From Piezodorus guildinii (lineage: Eukaryota > Arthropoda > Insecta > Hemiptera > Pentatomidae): DNA of 64,000 nt. Positions 1 through 11,203 of this stretch are shown here, one piece after another. A program made the position numbers and the translations under genes. Numbering within the stretch: the stretch's first letter is position 1; each line of letters begins with the position of its first letter. The notes beneath the pieces are model-generated. The model had not been told where the DNA came from. It was given only the letters and a program-made list of their open reading frames with translations, and did not search any database. The stretch is taken from NCBI GenBank assembly GCA_023052935.1, contig CM041297.1, positions 50,759,917 to 50,823,916 on the forward strand, given 5' to 3'.

Positions 1-884
1 GAAATTCGATGTGTTTAGCAAAATAACACAAATAGCATGCTATAGCAAACGTAGTGAGTACCCCTAATGTAATAAATATGTAAATATTTTCGAAATACGG
101 AAGCTCGATAAACAAACGGTATGTTTTTAATGCTTTTATTAATAATCATAAATGTAATAGGATTTGTTAAAGATTTTAATCGTTATAGGTTTATATTAGA
201 ATGGCTCAGAATAGCAATTTATTACATAAGCTCCTGGTAGATTTCTGTTTAATTTGATTGTTAATGGAATCTAAACAATTTAATACGTGCGGATTGTATA
301 ACCCCAACTATTCATAATGAAGTACTTTTATTATTTAGTTATTATGGGTATTCAAACGATAGATACACTTTTTAATTCTAGAATAATATAACCTATAAAA
401 TATATAATCGATACTGGTTTATATTCGTTAATAGATATTATATAATCTGTTATACTAAATAATCTGTATAATATAATAATAAATTTCAAAATTAAATCGA
501 ACATAATCTTTGGTGTATGATTTTACATGAAAGTTAAAGTGGATCATTTTAATGCTAAATTATTTTCAAAAGTTAAATAATATATTTTATTGTGTTAAAA
601 ACACAAACAATGAAACACTCCAAAAAATTTTCTCGTAGCTTAGATCATTCGAAAATGTGTTTAATTGTGCATTCATAATATTATTGATTTGGTAAGTGAA
701 TAATACGGGGAAAAAAATAAAGGATATGCCCATTTTTTTTATTTTTATTTTTTTATAACATTGAAATTTGAAGTTCGTTATGCAAAAATCATAGTTAATT
801 TATTTTAAAATCTATTCTAACTTTTAATTAAAGTTCACTAATATTTCAAAATCACACAATTTAATGAAGAATTAAATTTATTTC
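1..884. other. AT-rich DNA without recognisable features
   Basis: No reading frame of note, RNA gene or repeat was recognised here. The stretch is very AT-rich with short homopolymer runs, as expected of insect intergenic or intronic DNA. Confidence 0.6.
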
Positions 885-1796
885 AGAGTCATCACATGTT
901 ATATTTGAGATTATAATCTATATTTATAAAAGAAAATGCCATTTTACTTGATTTTCTGGCCATTGCAGTTTCTCAAAAACGACTATGGTTGTGAAGTTGA
1001 AATTTCTCCTGGAGGTTCGTCTTACCGTCTAGATGAGCAATAAGGTTGGGTTTGGGAAAATACGTCCTCTAAGTGATTTAAAAAAATATTTTTCTAAAAC
1101 GTAAAACAAAATTGGTTTTCGAATAACTCAAAAACTATAAGTACTCATTTGAATGACAAGCATATATCTAACCACCTGGGAGCAAAATCGTCTTAATTTG
1201 ATCAGTAATAGCATAGACACTAAAATACTTATAACAAATTTATTTAGGTATTTTTCGTTTTATAGCCATGTTCCGTTTGTAGTTTTCTATCCAATCCATA
1301 TGTTTCATTGTTGTTGGTTTTTAAAAATGATCAATAGGCTGAAAATGGTTTAAGTTTTGAAAAAAATAAGAGAACTTAGTTTTGAATCCTTAGAAAAAAA
1401 ATAAAATAAAATAAAAAAAAATTCGAGCTTATTCAGTTGGAAGGGTTCACATCCGAGTGGAAAAAGTACGCATTTATGTCACATAGAAGTTACGATGGCA
1501 TGGAATGATAATGCTTTAAAGCGAAAATGTCAGTATTAGATAATCACGGGTATGGTACTTGCTACTGGTATGTTATTGCAGATTAAACTGAATACAATTA
1601 ATATCTGACAATCAACAATAATCATTTATTTGTGGTACATAGACATAGTTGAAAGTTTAACTCAATGCTATCTCGGGTATATTGTATAACCTCACCTAAC
1701 ACAGTTATTATAAAAAACTTTCTTAATTCGCAGCAAAAAAAAAAAAAAAAAAAAAAAAATGAAACAGTCGCGTGCAAAGCCGTGAGGTACAGCTAG
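885..1796 (+). mobile_element. Putative non-autonomous Helitron-like repeat
   Basis: The left part (AATCTATATTTATAAAAG, then a short stretch around 'tctcaaaaacgactatgg') recurs in diverged form at 38790-38960, so it is a dispersed repeat. The right part ends in a GC-rich stretch (GCGTGCAAAGCCGTGAGG) followed by ACAGCTAGTT, which resembles the CTRR-type 3' ends of Helitrons. A 24-nt A run precedes that end. There is no coding capacity. The left boundary is uncertain, and I have not shown that the two ends belong to one element, so the class is a guess from its ends. Confidence 0.3.
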
Positions 1797-2420
1797 TTAA
1801 TGAATAATTCGTCATTGATTATAATGTTAAAAAATCTTTTATTGTAATGAAGCCTTTGCTAAATTCATTAATTAATAGCAAAATAGTTTTTTAAGTATAT
1901 CTTACTATACATTAAGTATTTAGTTCGTATTCATTATAGCACTTATTATTTTTAGAAAAAATTCTTACTTTATATTTAATGGTGTGTTCACACTTAAGTG
2001 TAGATCTATCAATATTTTAAGCAAATATTCTTTCCTAGCACAATTTATTTCCACAAATATTAAGTTTAGAGCAAGGTCTGTAGAAGTTTTACTTTCCTCA
2101 TTCAGTATCATCAAAAGTAGGCTCATATCATATCAACTACTTAACATTTTTACTAAGTAAAATAAACAAATATTATAAAAATAGAAACTTATTTATAAAA
2201 CCCGAAAAGGGATTATAAACGCAAAATTGTGTGCTTAAGTAAAAATAATTATTTATTTGATGTACGTAATTATGTTTTTAAGTACGTAGAGACTCGTTAT
2301 CAAATAATTTATTAAAATTAAAATTTATTGTATAAACATATTTGAATAATTTTATTGCTATACGTTTTCCAAGTAATATTAGAATAATTCTTAAAACATT
2401 CCGTACGAGAATTAATTAAA

Positions 2421-2710
2421 ACAGCTTAGAAAGACTGGAAGGAATTAGTCCGGGTGGCGGTCATTAAATGAAACAACTAAATAGTTTCAACTATTTTATT
2501 GTTTGCCAACGTTTCGACCCCCTTTGTGGGTCATCATCAGGGCGCATGGTGGGAGAATGGAAACTAATGGAAACTAAAGGGGGTCGAAACGTTGGCAAAC
2601 AATAAAATAGTTGAAACTATTTAGTTGTTTCATTTAATGACCGCCACCCGGACTAATTCCTTCCAGTAATTCTCAACGGTCAACTAATTACATCCACAGC
2701 TTAGAAAGAC
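2421..2710 (+). repeat. Snapback insertion: repeat C inverted dimer with 15-bp target-site duplication
   Basis: Two identical 91-bp arms (2435-2525 and 2576-2666) are exact reverse complements around a 50-bp spacer. The whole is bounded by the direct repeat ACAGCTTAGAAAGAC at 2421-2435 and 2696-2710. The right-hand unit ends in ...TAATTACATCCAC, the same 3' end as the copy at 11036-11203, so the unit is the 3' tail of a retroelement. Each unit contains the motif CTGATGA, a short hairpin and CGAAACG. The structure could arise from twin-primed reverse transcription or template switching. It is non-coding and could form a long hairpin if transcribed. Confidence 0.8.
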
Positions 2711-3630
2711 GTTTGAACGTTTTTATAGCTTGCTTGAAGTTTGTAATAAAGATTATATATTTATATAACATTATAAAAAATTATAAAAAAAGGATGTATA
2801 ATAAAAAACTACTGTCTATTTGTATACAAATCCTCGTTCTTTTCTTAATATTAGAAAAATACGAATGTAAAAATTAAATTCAATTAATTAAGTTAGTTTT
2901 GATCAAATGAAACACATCAATTCAGGAGTAGTCTATTGATTTTTAAATTCATCTACCAATTTTATTTATTTATATATCAACGCTTCGGGGTTGTTTTCTA
3001 TCTTCAAGACAGTGTGAAAATTTTTTTTTAATTTATACTTATAACCAATTCGTATAATTTCGTCAATTTTAAATTAAAAAAAAAAAAAAAAAATTAATTA
3101 ATCTCTACCTTTCTAAAGTTTTATTAATATTTTAAATTGAGGAAATTACACTAATGGATGACAAAGTATGACTTTTAATCCTTGTGAAAGAACCCTAAAA
3201 CGTTGACTTAATTTAAAAACTTTTTTAATACTTCTCAATTTATTAATCTAAATATTTGAAAGATTAATATTCAAATAAAAAAAAAAATAAATAATAATAA
3301 AATGTTAACTGGATATAGGTTCTTATATTAATAATTTATCAACGAAAAAATCGAGACAATTATAATTTATTTTATTGAAAAAATAATTAATAATGATGAT
3401 AATTAATATATGAAAATCTGATCAATTCTATTTATTTTTTTAAATAAGCATTAAGATTTAACTCTTTATCCTTCTAATTAAAGAGAGGATATATTTTGCC
3501 ACAGAAATTCACTAATTTATCTACAAATAGACAGGTTGATTTTATTTTCACATAACTTAAAGAAGATTAGAAAGGATTCATAGACTAAGATCTTCGGAAC
3601 AACAAAGTAAATACAGATCACGACAATTAT
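2711..3630. other. AT-rich DNA without recognisable features
   Basis: Only A/T homopolymers (for example the 19-nt A run near 3074) are visible. No coding, RNA or repeat homology was recognised. Confidence 0.55.
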
Positions 3631-3680
3631 ACACACAAACAAACACACACATCCACACACACACACACACACACACACAA
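3631..3680. repeat. (CA)n microsatellite
   Basis: A run of CA dinucleotides with a few interruptions (ACAAACAAACACAC at its left) directly abuts the GC-rich island to its right. Confidence 0.9.
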
Positions 3681-3689
3681 AACCCATTC

Positions 3690-4050
3690 ACTCACACTTA
3701 CAGCTGTTTGAGAAGAGGGTGGAAGACGACAGGGAATAAAAACGCGCCCCTTGAAGGAAGGAAAGAAGGGGTAGGAGGGGGGAGTGTCCAATAGAAAGAG
3801 AGAGAATTTTTCCCAACACCTCTGATAGGAGGAGTGGGGGGATGGCGGGTAGGGGTGGGAGTAGCGTCTCAGCCAATGGGGAGCGGCCACTTGAGGAGAC
3901 CGTCTGAAGGTATTGATTCCCCCACCCCACCATCTCCTGGACCGAGGTCCGTCTTAGAACCTTCTTAGGCTCTTGTGTGTGAGTGTCCGGCTTAGGGTCA
4001 GTTGTACTACTTACATCACTTCGGATATTCAGTAGTCTTAAAAAGTAAAA
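3690..4050. promoter_or_regulatory. GC-rich island, possible promoter or enhancer
   Basis: This stretch is sharply more GC- and purine-rich than its surroundings. It carries a CCAAT box (AGCCAATGGGG near 3870) and TCAGTT near 3999, which fits the arthropod initiator consensus. No convincing reading frame is present. Frames of 81-87 codons on the minus strand are low-complexity and probably chance. Function is inferred from composition and motifs only. Confidence 0.3.
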
Positions 4051-4730
4051 CCAAGAACGAAAAAAAAAAAATTAAATAGAAGGAAAAAATTAAATCTATA
4101 TCGAATCCCTGACTCATACCAATTAAGACTACTAAGAATAATAAAAATATCGTTCACATTTTTAGTTACTCTATAGTCAATATATTCAATATAAAAAAAT
4201 AAATAAATAAAAAACCTTAACTTTGTTTAAAAGATTGGTCACAAATTTTTAGTTTTTTTTTTTTTTTTAACGAGTGAAAATAATATAACACCCTTAGAGT
4301 AATTATTTTATTTTTCATCTATTTTTATTTGTATATTATTTCGGATTGCATTATTTTTGCACTAGATAACATTTATTTATATCAATATATAAATAGTTTA
4401 TTTAAAAAAAAAATGAAAGTATTTTGTTGAAGTTGGATTTTTTATTTCATATTTTACTATGGCAAAGCTGCACGCATGATTTTCATTGGGTCCCAACTAG
4501 GTTGTTCCTAATTTATTTATAGGTTCTAACCGATAATTTTATTTTTGTGATCCTACTCTTGTTATAATTATTTTTCTATTACATATCATCATTGTATTTT
4601 TCTCTCTATTTAATAATTTTTAATTATAAACACTCTTTATACTGTCATTACTTAGTATTTGTGATTTTTCTTTATACTGTATAAAATATGTATTTTGCTT
4701 TTTATATATTGTTTGAAACAACTGGTTGTT
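4051..4730. other. AT-rich DNA without recognisable features
   Basis: Only A/T runs and very short frames are present. Nothing was recognised on either strand. Confidence 0.55.
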
Positions 4731-4734
4731 ATCT

Positions 4735-4843
4735 TTTATTTTATGACGTTGAAGATGGCCTAAATTTAGGCCGACACACAAGGGAAAAAATCGAGTTATA
4801 CTCAATTAATGTGTTTCCATGACAACACCTCCAATCAACTTCT

Positions 4844-4888
<45 letters not shown>
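4735..4888 (+). repeat. Repeat D retroelement tail followed by (AT)n
   Basis: A hairpin GGCCTAAATTTAGGCC is followed by GACACACA and a tail ending CCAATCAACTTCTC. The tail matches that of the copy at 34625-34745 (CTCAATCAACTTCTC). About 43 nt of AT dinucleotides follow directly, consistent with a retroelement 3' end that carries or seeded a microsatellite. It is non-coding. Confidence 0.5.
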
Positions 4889-4891
<3 letters not shown>

Positions 4892-4893
<2 letters not shown>

Positions 4894-5437
4894 TTTTTTT
4901 TTTCTTTTATAATTTAGAGCACTTGGCTTTTTTTTTATCTCCTTTCTTACTTTTTCAACCTACCAAGTATTAGTGAATACCATGTTAAGCTTGATATTTA
5001 TACAGTTAAAGAATGCCGCATTTTAATTTGTTTTCGGGGTTTACTTTTCCACTAAGAAGTAAAGCATCGTGCTTATACTTCATAAGTTAAGAGCTCTTTG
5101 ATTAAATAATTCGATTTAATTATTATTTTAGATTCGATCATTTCTTAAATAAAGTAGCGAGTAAAGATAGAGGACACGGGAGCAAGAACGAAACAGATAA
5201 AATTGCCAACAACTTAATGATAAGAATGAAATGGGCTATATTTTTTTTCTCTTCATATTTTTTTTTTCCATTTGCAACTATCAGAAGCAATCTGACAATC
5301 AGGAAATGTGTTGTATAAAAAGTGAGACCAGACATGGTAGGTATGGGGAAGCAAAGTGCCTAGTATCCCTCTTCCTAGGCTTTGATTTAGCAGAGGAGGT
5401 CCCTCATCTAGCTTCTCTTTAGCCTTCTTCTGACTGA
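4892..5437. other. Unassigned AT-rich DNA
   Basis: A moderately GC stretch at 5325-5430 lies just beyond the end of the Jockey fragment on the minus strand and may be its degraded 3' end. No coding similarity could be confirmed. Confidence 0.4.
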
Positions 5438-6105
5438 CCTATTGGCATGTTGTTAATATATTGTGTCCGTGCAGTTTACTTTGAAAACGAGAATAGAGTG
5501 TTCGTATATGTTGGTCAATTGAGACGTTGATTTCCAAAAGGTACTAAAGGACATTTTTTACGAAATTGATGTTTTGACATATTTGTATTCTCATCATTTA
5601 GTTTTATCTAAATCTTAAATTTGATGTTATCTAATGAATTCTCAAGTCCTTAAAAAACGCGATTTAGAAATGCGGTCATTTTCTAAAAGTACTAATTACG
5701 TATTTATTTTCGTTCCAAATTATTCTAAAAAAATTCATTTCATAGCTTTAATATGATGTTATTATAGTAAAAAACTAATTCTAAATTTTAAGGCAAAAAG
5801 ACCCAAATTAGCTAGTTTGATAATATAGTAATGAGAGATTTTCGCGCTTCCTGTAAAATTTCCTGGAATGGATATAGTACCTTTTGGAAATCAACGTCTC
5901 AATTGTTGATTGTTGCAAGTCTGTATGTAGGGTTCTGTTGTTCACGTGCCAAGGAGCTGTAGTTATGAGTCTTAAAATGTTTGATTGAAATGATTGTAGT
6001 TTTTTTATGTACGTCTTTTTTGCTGAGCCATAAATCTGTGAAGCGTATGTCCATATTTAAATAGAAATGTGTATGTATTCAGTTCCTGTTTAATTTTAGT
6101 GATTT
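5438..6105 (-). pseudogene. Jockey-type LINE reverse transcriptase C-terminal fragment, interrupted
   Basis: On the minus strand the frame reads IWTYASQIYGSAKKTYIKK and continues through RLITTAPWHVNNRTLHTDLQ. This is the post-RT region of Jockey-clade ORF2 proteins (family pattern: ..P-I-W-T-Y-G..., ..APWYV.N..IH.DL..). It breaks off at the 380-bp transposon 5521-5900. It resumes as DQHIRTLYSRFQSKLHGH when that element and one AATT are removed. One in-frame stop lies just before IWTY. The endonuclease, the catalytic RT motifs and the 3' end are missing or unrecognisable, so this is a dead, 5'-truncated copy. It dates the transposon insertion as later. Confidence 0.75.
5521..5900. mobile_element. 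Non-autonomous DNA transposon with AATT target-site duplication (short copy)
   Basis: The ends are perfect inverted repeats starting GAGACGTTGATTTCCAAAAG and continuing to GTACTA. They are flanked by AATT on both sides (5517-5520 and 5901-5904). Removing the element plus one AATT restores a continuous Jockey reading frame, which independently fixes the 4-bp duplication. The 380-bp interior has no coding potential. The same termini bound a 1329-bp relative at 45667-46995. The superfamily is unassigned; 4-bp AT-rich duplications occur in Sola and a few other groups. Confidence 0.85.
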
Positions 6106-6764
6106 AGATGAAAGAGAGTTTAGTACTTTCAGTCGGTGGTTGAGAGGCTTGAACAACAATAAATACAGTAACCATTTTAAACTGATTGAAATGAACGAAT
6201 TTGTGAATAAACCCTTGAAACTTGAGAAGAGTATTTTGGTAAATTTATAAAGTATAAAATGCATTTTGTTTGTTCTTTATAGGCTGAGATGTTTTTTTAT
6301 AAAATAATAAAATTTATTTGATTATTTTAAATTCGATCATTTCTTAATTAAATTATATATAGACGACAGGGTTGCAAAAACGAAAAAAATAAAATTAGCG
6401 AACAAGTTGAACTAAAAACAGTAATAAATTAACTGATTAAAACTGAGTTCGTGAAAACAAAATGGAAATTATTTTTAACATAACGTAAACTTAAAACATT
6501 AAAAGAATGATTTGGTGAATTTAACACTAGTTATTACAAATAGATTCTAATCAAAAGTAGTTTAATTATTAACAGGAATAGGTTAGTTATAATTTTAAAA
6601 CTAAGTTCATAACTTAAGGGCCTTTCTTAATTCTGCATTTTCTACTGACTTTCTTAAGTATAATTTTTTTTGTTTTGACATTCTGCAAAATTATACTGCA
6701 AGTATGTTGAGACAACATAAAAAAAAAAAATAATAATAATAATAAAAACTTGTAATAATGGCTA
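6106..6764. other. AT-rich DNA without recognisable features
   Basis: The part nearest the Jockey fragment may hold more of its degraded RT, but no motif could be confirmed. The remainder is AT-rich. Confidence 0.4.
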
Positions 6765-6785
6765 ATCTATTTTTTTAAATTCTAG

Positions 6786-6899
6786 GTATGGCCAAATTCA
6801 GTGTATGTGGAAGATGTCCACGATAGTTCTTTACTTTTCAATACAATAATTGCAAATACTGGAAGGGATAGAGATAATAAATCCTTTAATTTCCAATAA
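6786..6899 (+). other. Candidate 3'-terminal exon (weak)
   Basis: A good insect acceptor precedes this stretch: branch-like GCTAATC, then TATTTTTTTAAATTCTAG. The open frame that follows reads VWPNSVYVEDVHDSSLLFN... and ends at TAA (6897-6899). AATAAA follows about 20 nt later (near 6919), a possible polyadenylation signal. I recognise no protein family, and the frame is only 37 codons, so chance is a real alternative. If real it would be the last exon of a plus-strand gene starting upstream. Confidence 0.2.
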
Positions 6900-7701
6900 T
6901 TATATTTATAAATTAATAAATGTATCATGAAATGGGAAAATAATATTCTGACACTGAAAAAAAAAAAATTGTACATCAGGTTTAAGTTAAGTCACACCTG
7001 TATTCCTTAAATATATTAAAAGAACTTTTAGAAGTGCAAACAAAAAGGTATATCAAAGCAAATTTCTAATTAATTTACATCTAATGTTAATCAAAATATT
7101 TACTTGGTATATCTACGTCACTAGTTCATCATGGTAGTATATTATAAGGCGATTTTTAGTGATTAATTATAAATTGAATATAATTTAATAGCCATAATTT
7201 TTGAAAATTTTTTGTTATTTTATGAACGTAATTTTTTATTTTGTTTTCATTCATTATTTAAAGCTTTTTATGATGAATTAATATATTAAGTTTAAAATAG
7301 TGAGTATCTTCAAAATGTTAATTTGCTTAATAAAAAACATTAAACACAATTACAGAAATGCCGCAGAGTCAAACAAAATTAATCGGGTACAAATATTGGA
7401 AAAATAACAGAGGGGGGGGGAGGGAAGAGTTACTAATTGGAAAGTATAATCATCCGAAAAATGAGAAAACCTTTAATTAAGTTTTGTTAATTAAATTAAG
7501 CGTGCATAAAGGCGGCATAATCTGAATTATTAACGCGATAACAGCAAATTGCTTAACTGAACTTTTTTTTCTTCAAAATATATCCAATGTTAATTGTTAG
7601 CTTATAAAATGCACTAATAAATAATAATGTTAAATGAAACAAAACTCATTGAATGGGTCCTACCCATAACCTTTCTTATATTTTTTCGCATAAACCATAA
7701 T

Positions 7702-7765
<64 letters not shown>

Positions 7766-8866
7766 TAATTATCGAAGTAGCTACAGAAAATGTTATCTAT
7801 AAAGAGAAAGAAAATAAAAAACTATTTTTTTTTTTACTAGAAAAAAAGATCAAACCTAGAAACTTAAATAGATCTTTGAAAATTGGCTTGTTGCTATTAT
7901 CCAATTATTGTACATTTAATAAACTATACTTAAAATTACAATCTTCACAAGTCATAAAAAATAATATTACTTCTTCACTTCGTCAATTTAATTCTTTAAT
8001 ATCCCATTTAAAAAATAAATGAATGTAATAGAATTCTTGATTAAATTAATTGGAGACTATTTTTTCTTTAATCGGTTATATCATCTGTATTAGGGTAATG
8101 CAAAATGTATAACTGAGTTTTTTAAGGAAATTATTAGATTTTAATCAATATTATTTATAACTGATACCTATATAAAGTTGAAGCTACAAGTTTATTATTT
8201 TAACAAGCCAAGAAAAATAAAAACGTTATTTAATATTTACTTAAAATATCCATTTATTTGTAGGAAAAAAACAACAACGAAATTCGGCTATAACTGACTA
8301 AATTTTCAATGTTTTACATTAATTCAAATTCATGAAATAAAATATATTTCCTAAATCATAAAAAGGATTTTAATTTGCATAAAAATAAATTTCAATATTT
8401 AAAAAAAGGATAAGAGAATAACAGATATTATTTTATTGTATTTTTAACTCAGAGAGAATATTTAATCTGTTTCATGTTTATTTAATAATTGGTTAGCATG
8501 TATATTTTTTTCAGGAGATAAAATACATTTTACAACATTTGAAAACAATGAACTTATAAAATAAACTGTATTAATTCAAATCTTCATAGCTACTGTTTTA
8601 TGTATTTTTTAAAAGTAAACACAATATACTTTTAAACATTTTTTACCAGAGAAATGTAAAAACTAGATGTATTTCCATTTATAGTGACAAATTGGGATTA
8701 CCTACTATCCTTCATTACCAGCTCTGTACAAATACTAAGACGAAAAAAAAAAAAAAAAAACTCATTAACGTTTAATAAAAGGGAATTTTAAATTTTTCGG
8801 TTTCTTTGCTGTACTTGTACATGGATTGGAAATATACTAAGAGAATCAGATTTTTGAAACTAACTA
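6900..8866. other. AT-rich DNA with an (AT)n microsatellite
   Basis: No gene is visible. An AT dinucleotide run of about 70 nt lies at roughly 7699-7767, and short poly(G) and poly(A) runs occur near 7411 and 8740. Confidence 0.6.
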
Positions 8867-9826
8867 TTGGGTTGTTTCACAGAGATGTCCGTTTTTATAG
8901 TTTCTGAAATACATAAAGGATTTTGCAGGTCTCTGTTGTTTTCTTCCGAATGTTTACATATTTCAAGTAAACAGTTACTAATCCTCTACCTTTGTATTAT
9001 AAACATTAGCTTCCAATCAATTACCCACTTTTTAGTATACCTCCAAATATGAACATAGAAACACGCGATTTTCGAGTAATAATTTTGTACGAGTTTCAAA
9101 CTCGGCCATTCAGCAGCTGAGGCCGCTAGAAATATTTGCAAGGCGTTTGGGGAAGGGAGTGTTAATGAACGGACCATTCGCCGTCGGTTTGCTAAGTTTT
9201 CAGCTGGGGATACCGACTTGGAAAACTTGCCGCGAGGAAGACCTCCGTCCGTAATAGACAACGATGTCCTCAAACATACTGTAGAAGGAAACCTCTACAA
9301 AACAGTCAAAGGACTCTCAGCACAACTAAATGCAAGTGCATCTACCATTTCCAGACATTTAAACTATATTGGGAAAGTAAAAAAGCTCGATACATGTGTA
9401 CCTCATGATCTCACTAAGCGGCACCAAGACCCCATGTTTCAAAACATACCGTGCAGAAATTGAAAGAACTGGGCTACGAAGTTCTTCCGCACCCACTATA
9501 TTCTCCCGACTTGTCTCCGACAGATTACCACCTGTTCAGGAGTTTAGACAACTTCGTCAAAGGAAAACTTTTTGAAAATGATGATCAAGTGAAATGTGCG
9601 TTTTTAGATTTTGTTTCACTTCAAAGCTCAGAGTTTTTCAGTTCGGGGATAAAAAAGTTGGTGTGTTGTTGTAAGAAGGTAAATACTTCGAATAAAATTA
9701 TTTTGTTTTCATATCGTATTTTTTTATTATTATGTTTATTTATTGAGAAATATTACAATCTGTGAATCGTATTTTTAATAAAAATTCTTTATCTTGAAAA
9801 CGGACATTTCATGTGACACAACCCAA
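8867..9826 (+). mobile_element. Internally deleted mariner transposon (copy 1)
   Basis: Terminal inverted repeats (TTGGGTTGTTTCACAGAGAT and, at the right, the complement of TTGGGTTGTGTCACATGAAA) are flanked by TA on both sides (8865-8866, 9827-9828), the mariner target duplication. At 960 bp it is shorter than the usual mariner of about 1.3 kb because the centre of the transposase is deleted. A closely related copy lies at 53028-53752. Confidence 0.9.
9049..9690 (+). pseudogene. Mariner transposase, internally deleted
   Basis: The N-terminal DNA-binding half is recognisable (helix-turn-helix region ERTIRRRFAKFSAGDTDLEN, then QLNASASTISRHLNYIGK). The frame then jumps, at about 9432, into RPHVSKHTVQKLKELGYEVL and YSPDLSPTDYHLFRSLDNF. 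The latter holds the third catalytic aspartate of the D,D34D triad. The first two catalytic aspartates fall in the deleted centre. A short repeat (CAAGA) at the joint suggests deletion by microhomology. The product could not transpose, although the ends might be mobilised by another source of transposase. Confidence 0.88.
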
Positions 9827-9828
9827 TA

Positions 9829-11035
9829 GTATGTATGTTATATCTGGAAACGGTATGTGTTTTATATATGATTTTTTTATCGATTGGTATTGAATATATT
9901 GTAATACAATAATACACATAATAAATAAGGCAGTTATGAATGGTAATCTAAACAGTAATAAGAAATTGGGTTTTTTAAGATGTGTTTACACACGTGAGTT
10001 TTTCTCGATATATTATATAATAATACTCACAATGTAGTTTAAAGATTTTTGAGTGTTTGAATATCTCTGCAACGAGATTTCTACCACTTTATTGGGGTGG
10101 AGGGTTTATGCAGTTTGTTTTTGTTTTTATTGTCTAATCAAGTGAAGTACAAAACTGGGAGATGTTAATAAATGGAATATACTATATGGAACAAACTAGT
10201 AACTACAAATCAAGTAGATACGCAGTCATAATAAAAAAATATAACGTGGGATTCATGGTTGATTTAATCAATATAATTAGTATATAAAAATGGCTGTTAA
10301 AACGGTTTTCGAAACGGAAAAATTAACTTAAAGATTTGAGGAATTTGAAAAACTCCGTCGATAGTATTAGCATTTAACTTTCAGATTTGCAAATCTTTTT
10401 TAATACAGTTTTATAAAATAGCTAAATTACGCTCATAAGATTTCGATTTTTTAAAAATTTATTTATTTTTTTATAGCATATTAAGCAAGATATGCAGGAA
10501 AGCTTTATTAGGAATCTATTAAATTTGTAAATCACACACATGAAGTGTGAGTTAAGTAACACGTAATTTTTAATCAGAATAAAAAGGTTATACACCTTCC
10601 ATTCTTTGAGGTAAAATGCTGTAAAAAACATATTTAGATTTTATTTTAGGCGTAATTTTATTTATAAATAAGTCTTCATTACCATGTTTATTTTTTTCTG
10701 ATTCTAATGTCAAATCTTTATCCTCATGTCTTCGTATTTTAGGAAAAAAGTGATTTATTTGGCTCATTTCCCGTACCTTTCAAATATTTTGTTTTTATTT
10801 AATTAAATCAAAGATGAATACGTAATGAAATATCAGAGGAATTAGTAGAAACAAATGTATTCTAGATTGATATGTATACTAAATTTAGACAGGTAAAATT
10901 TAATCAATGGATATTATAAGATATTGGGAAATTAAATTAACAAAATATATTCCGAGTTCGAATGTTCTTATTTTTGTTATCGAAAAAAATTGGCAACCAA
11001 ATGGTTTCATAATTCTTCACCTTATCTCACAGACA
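9829..11035. other. AT-rich DNA without recognisable features
   Basis: No coding or repeat homology was recognised. Frames are short and AT-driven. Confidence 0.55.
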
Positions 11036-11203
11036 ATTTTCCAGTTTCCATTCACCCACCATGCGCCCTGATGATGACCCACAAAGGGGGTCGAAAAGTT
11101 GACAAACAATAAATAGTTGAAACTATTTAGCTGTTTCATTTAATGACCGCCACCCGGACTAATTCCTTCCAGTAATTCTCAACGGTCAACTAATTACATC
11201 CAC
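11036..11203 (+). repeat. Repeat C retroelement 3' tail (copy 2)
   Basis: The sequence from CCACCATGCGCCCTGATGAT through the hairpin and GTCGAAA to the terminal ...TAATTACATCCAC matches both arms of the snapback at 2421-2710. The 3' terminus is identical in the two places, which defines the end of the parent element. No poly(A) is present and the 5' end is truncated. The parent LINE or SINE was not identified. Confidence 0.75.

Noticed and set aside
3627..3933. Two overlapping minus-strand frames of 81-87 codons
   Set aside because: They run through the (CA)n and GC-rich island, are low-complexity and have no domain; likely chance.
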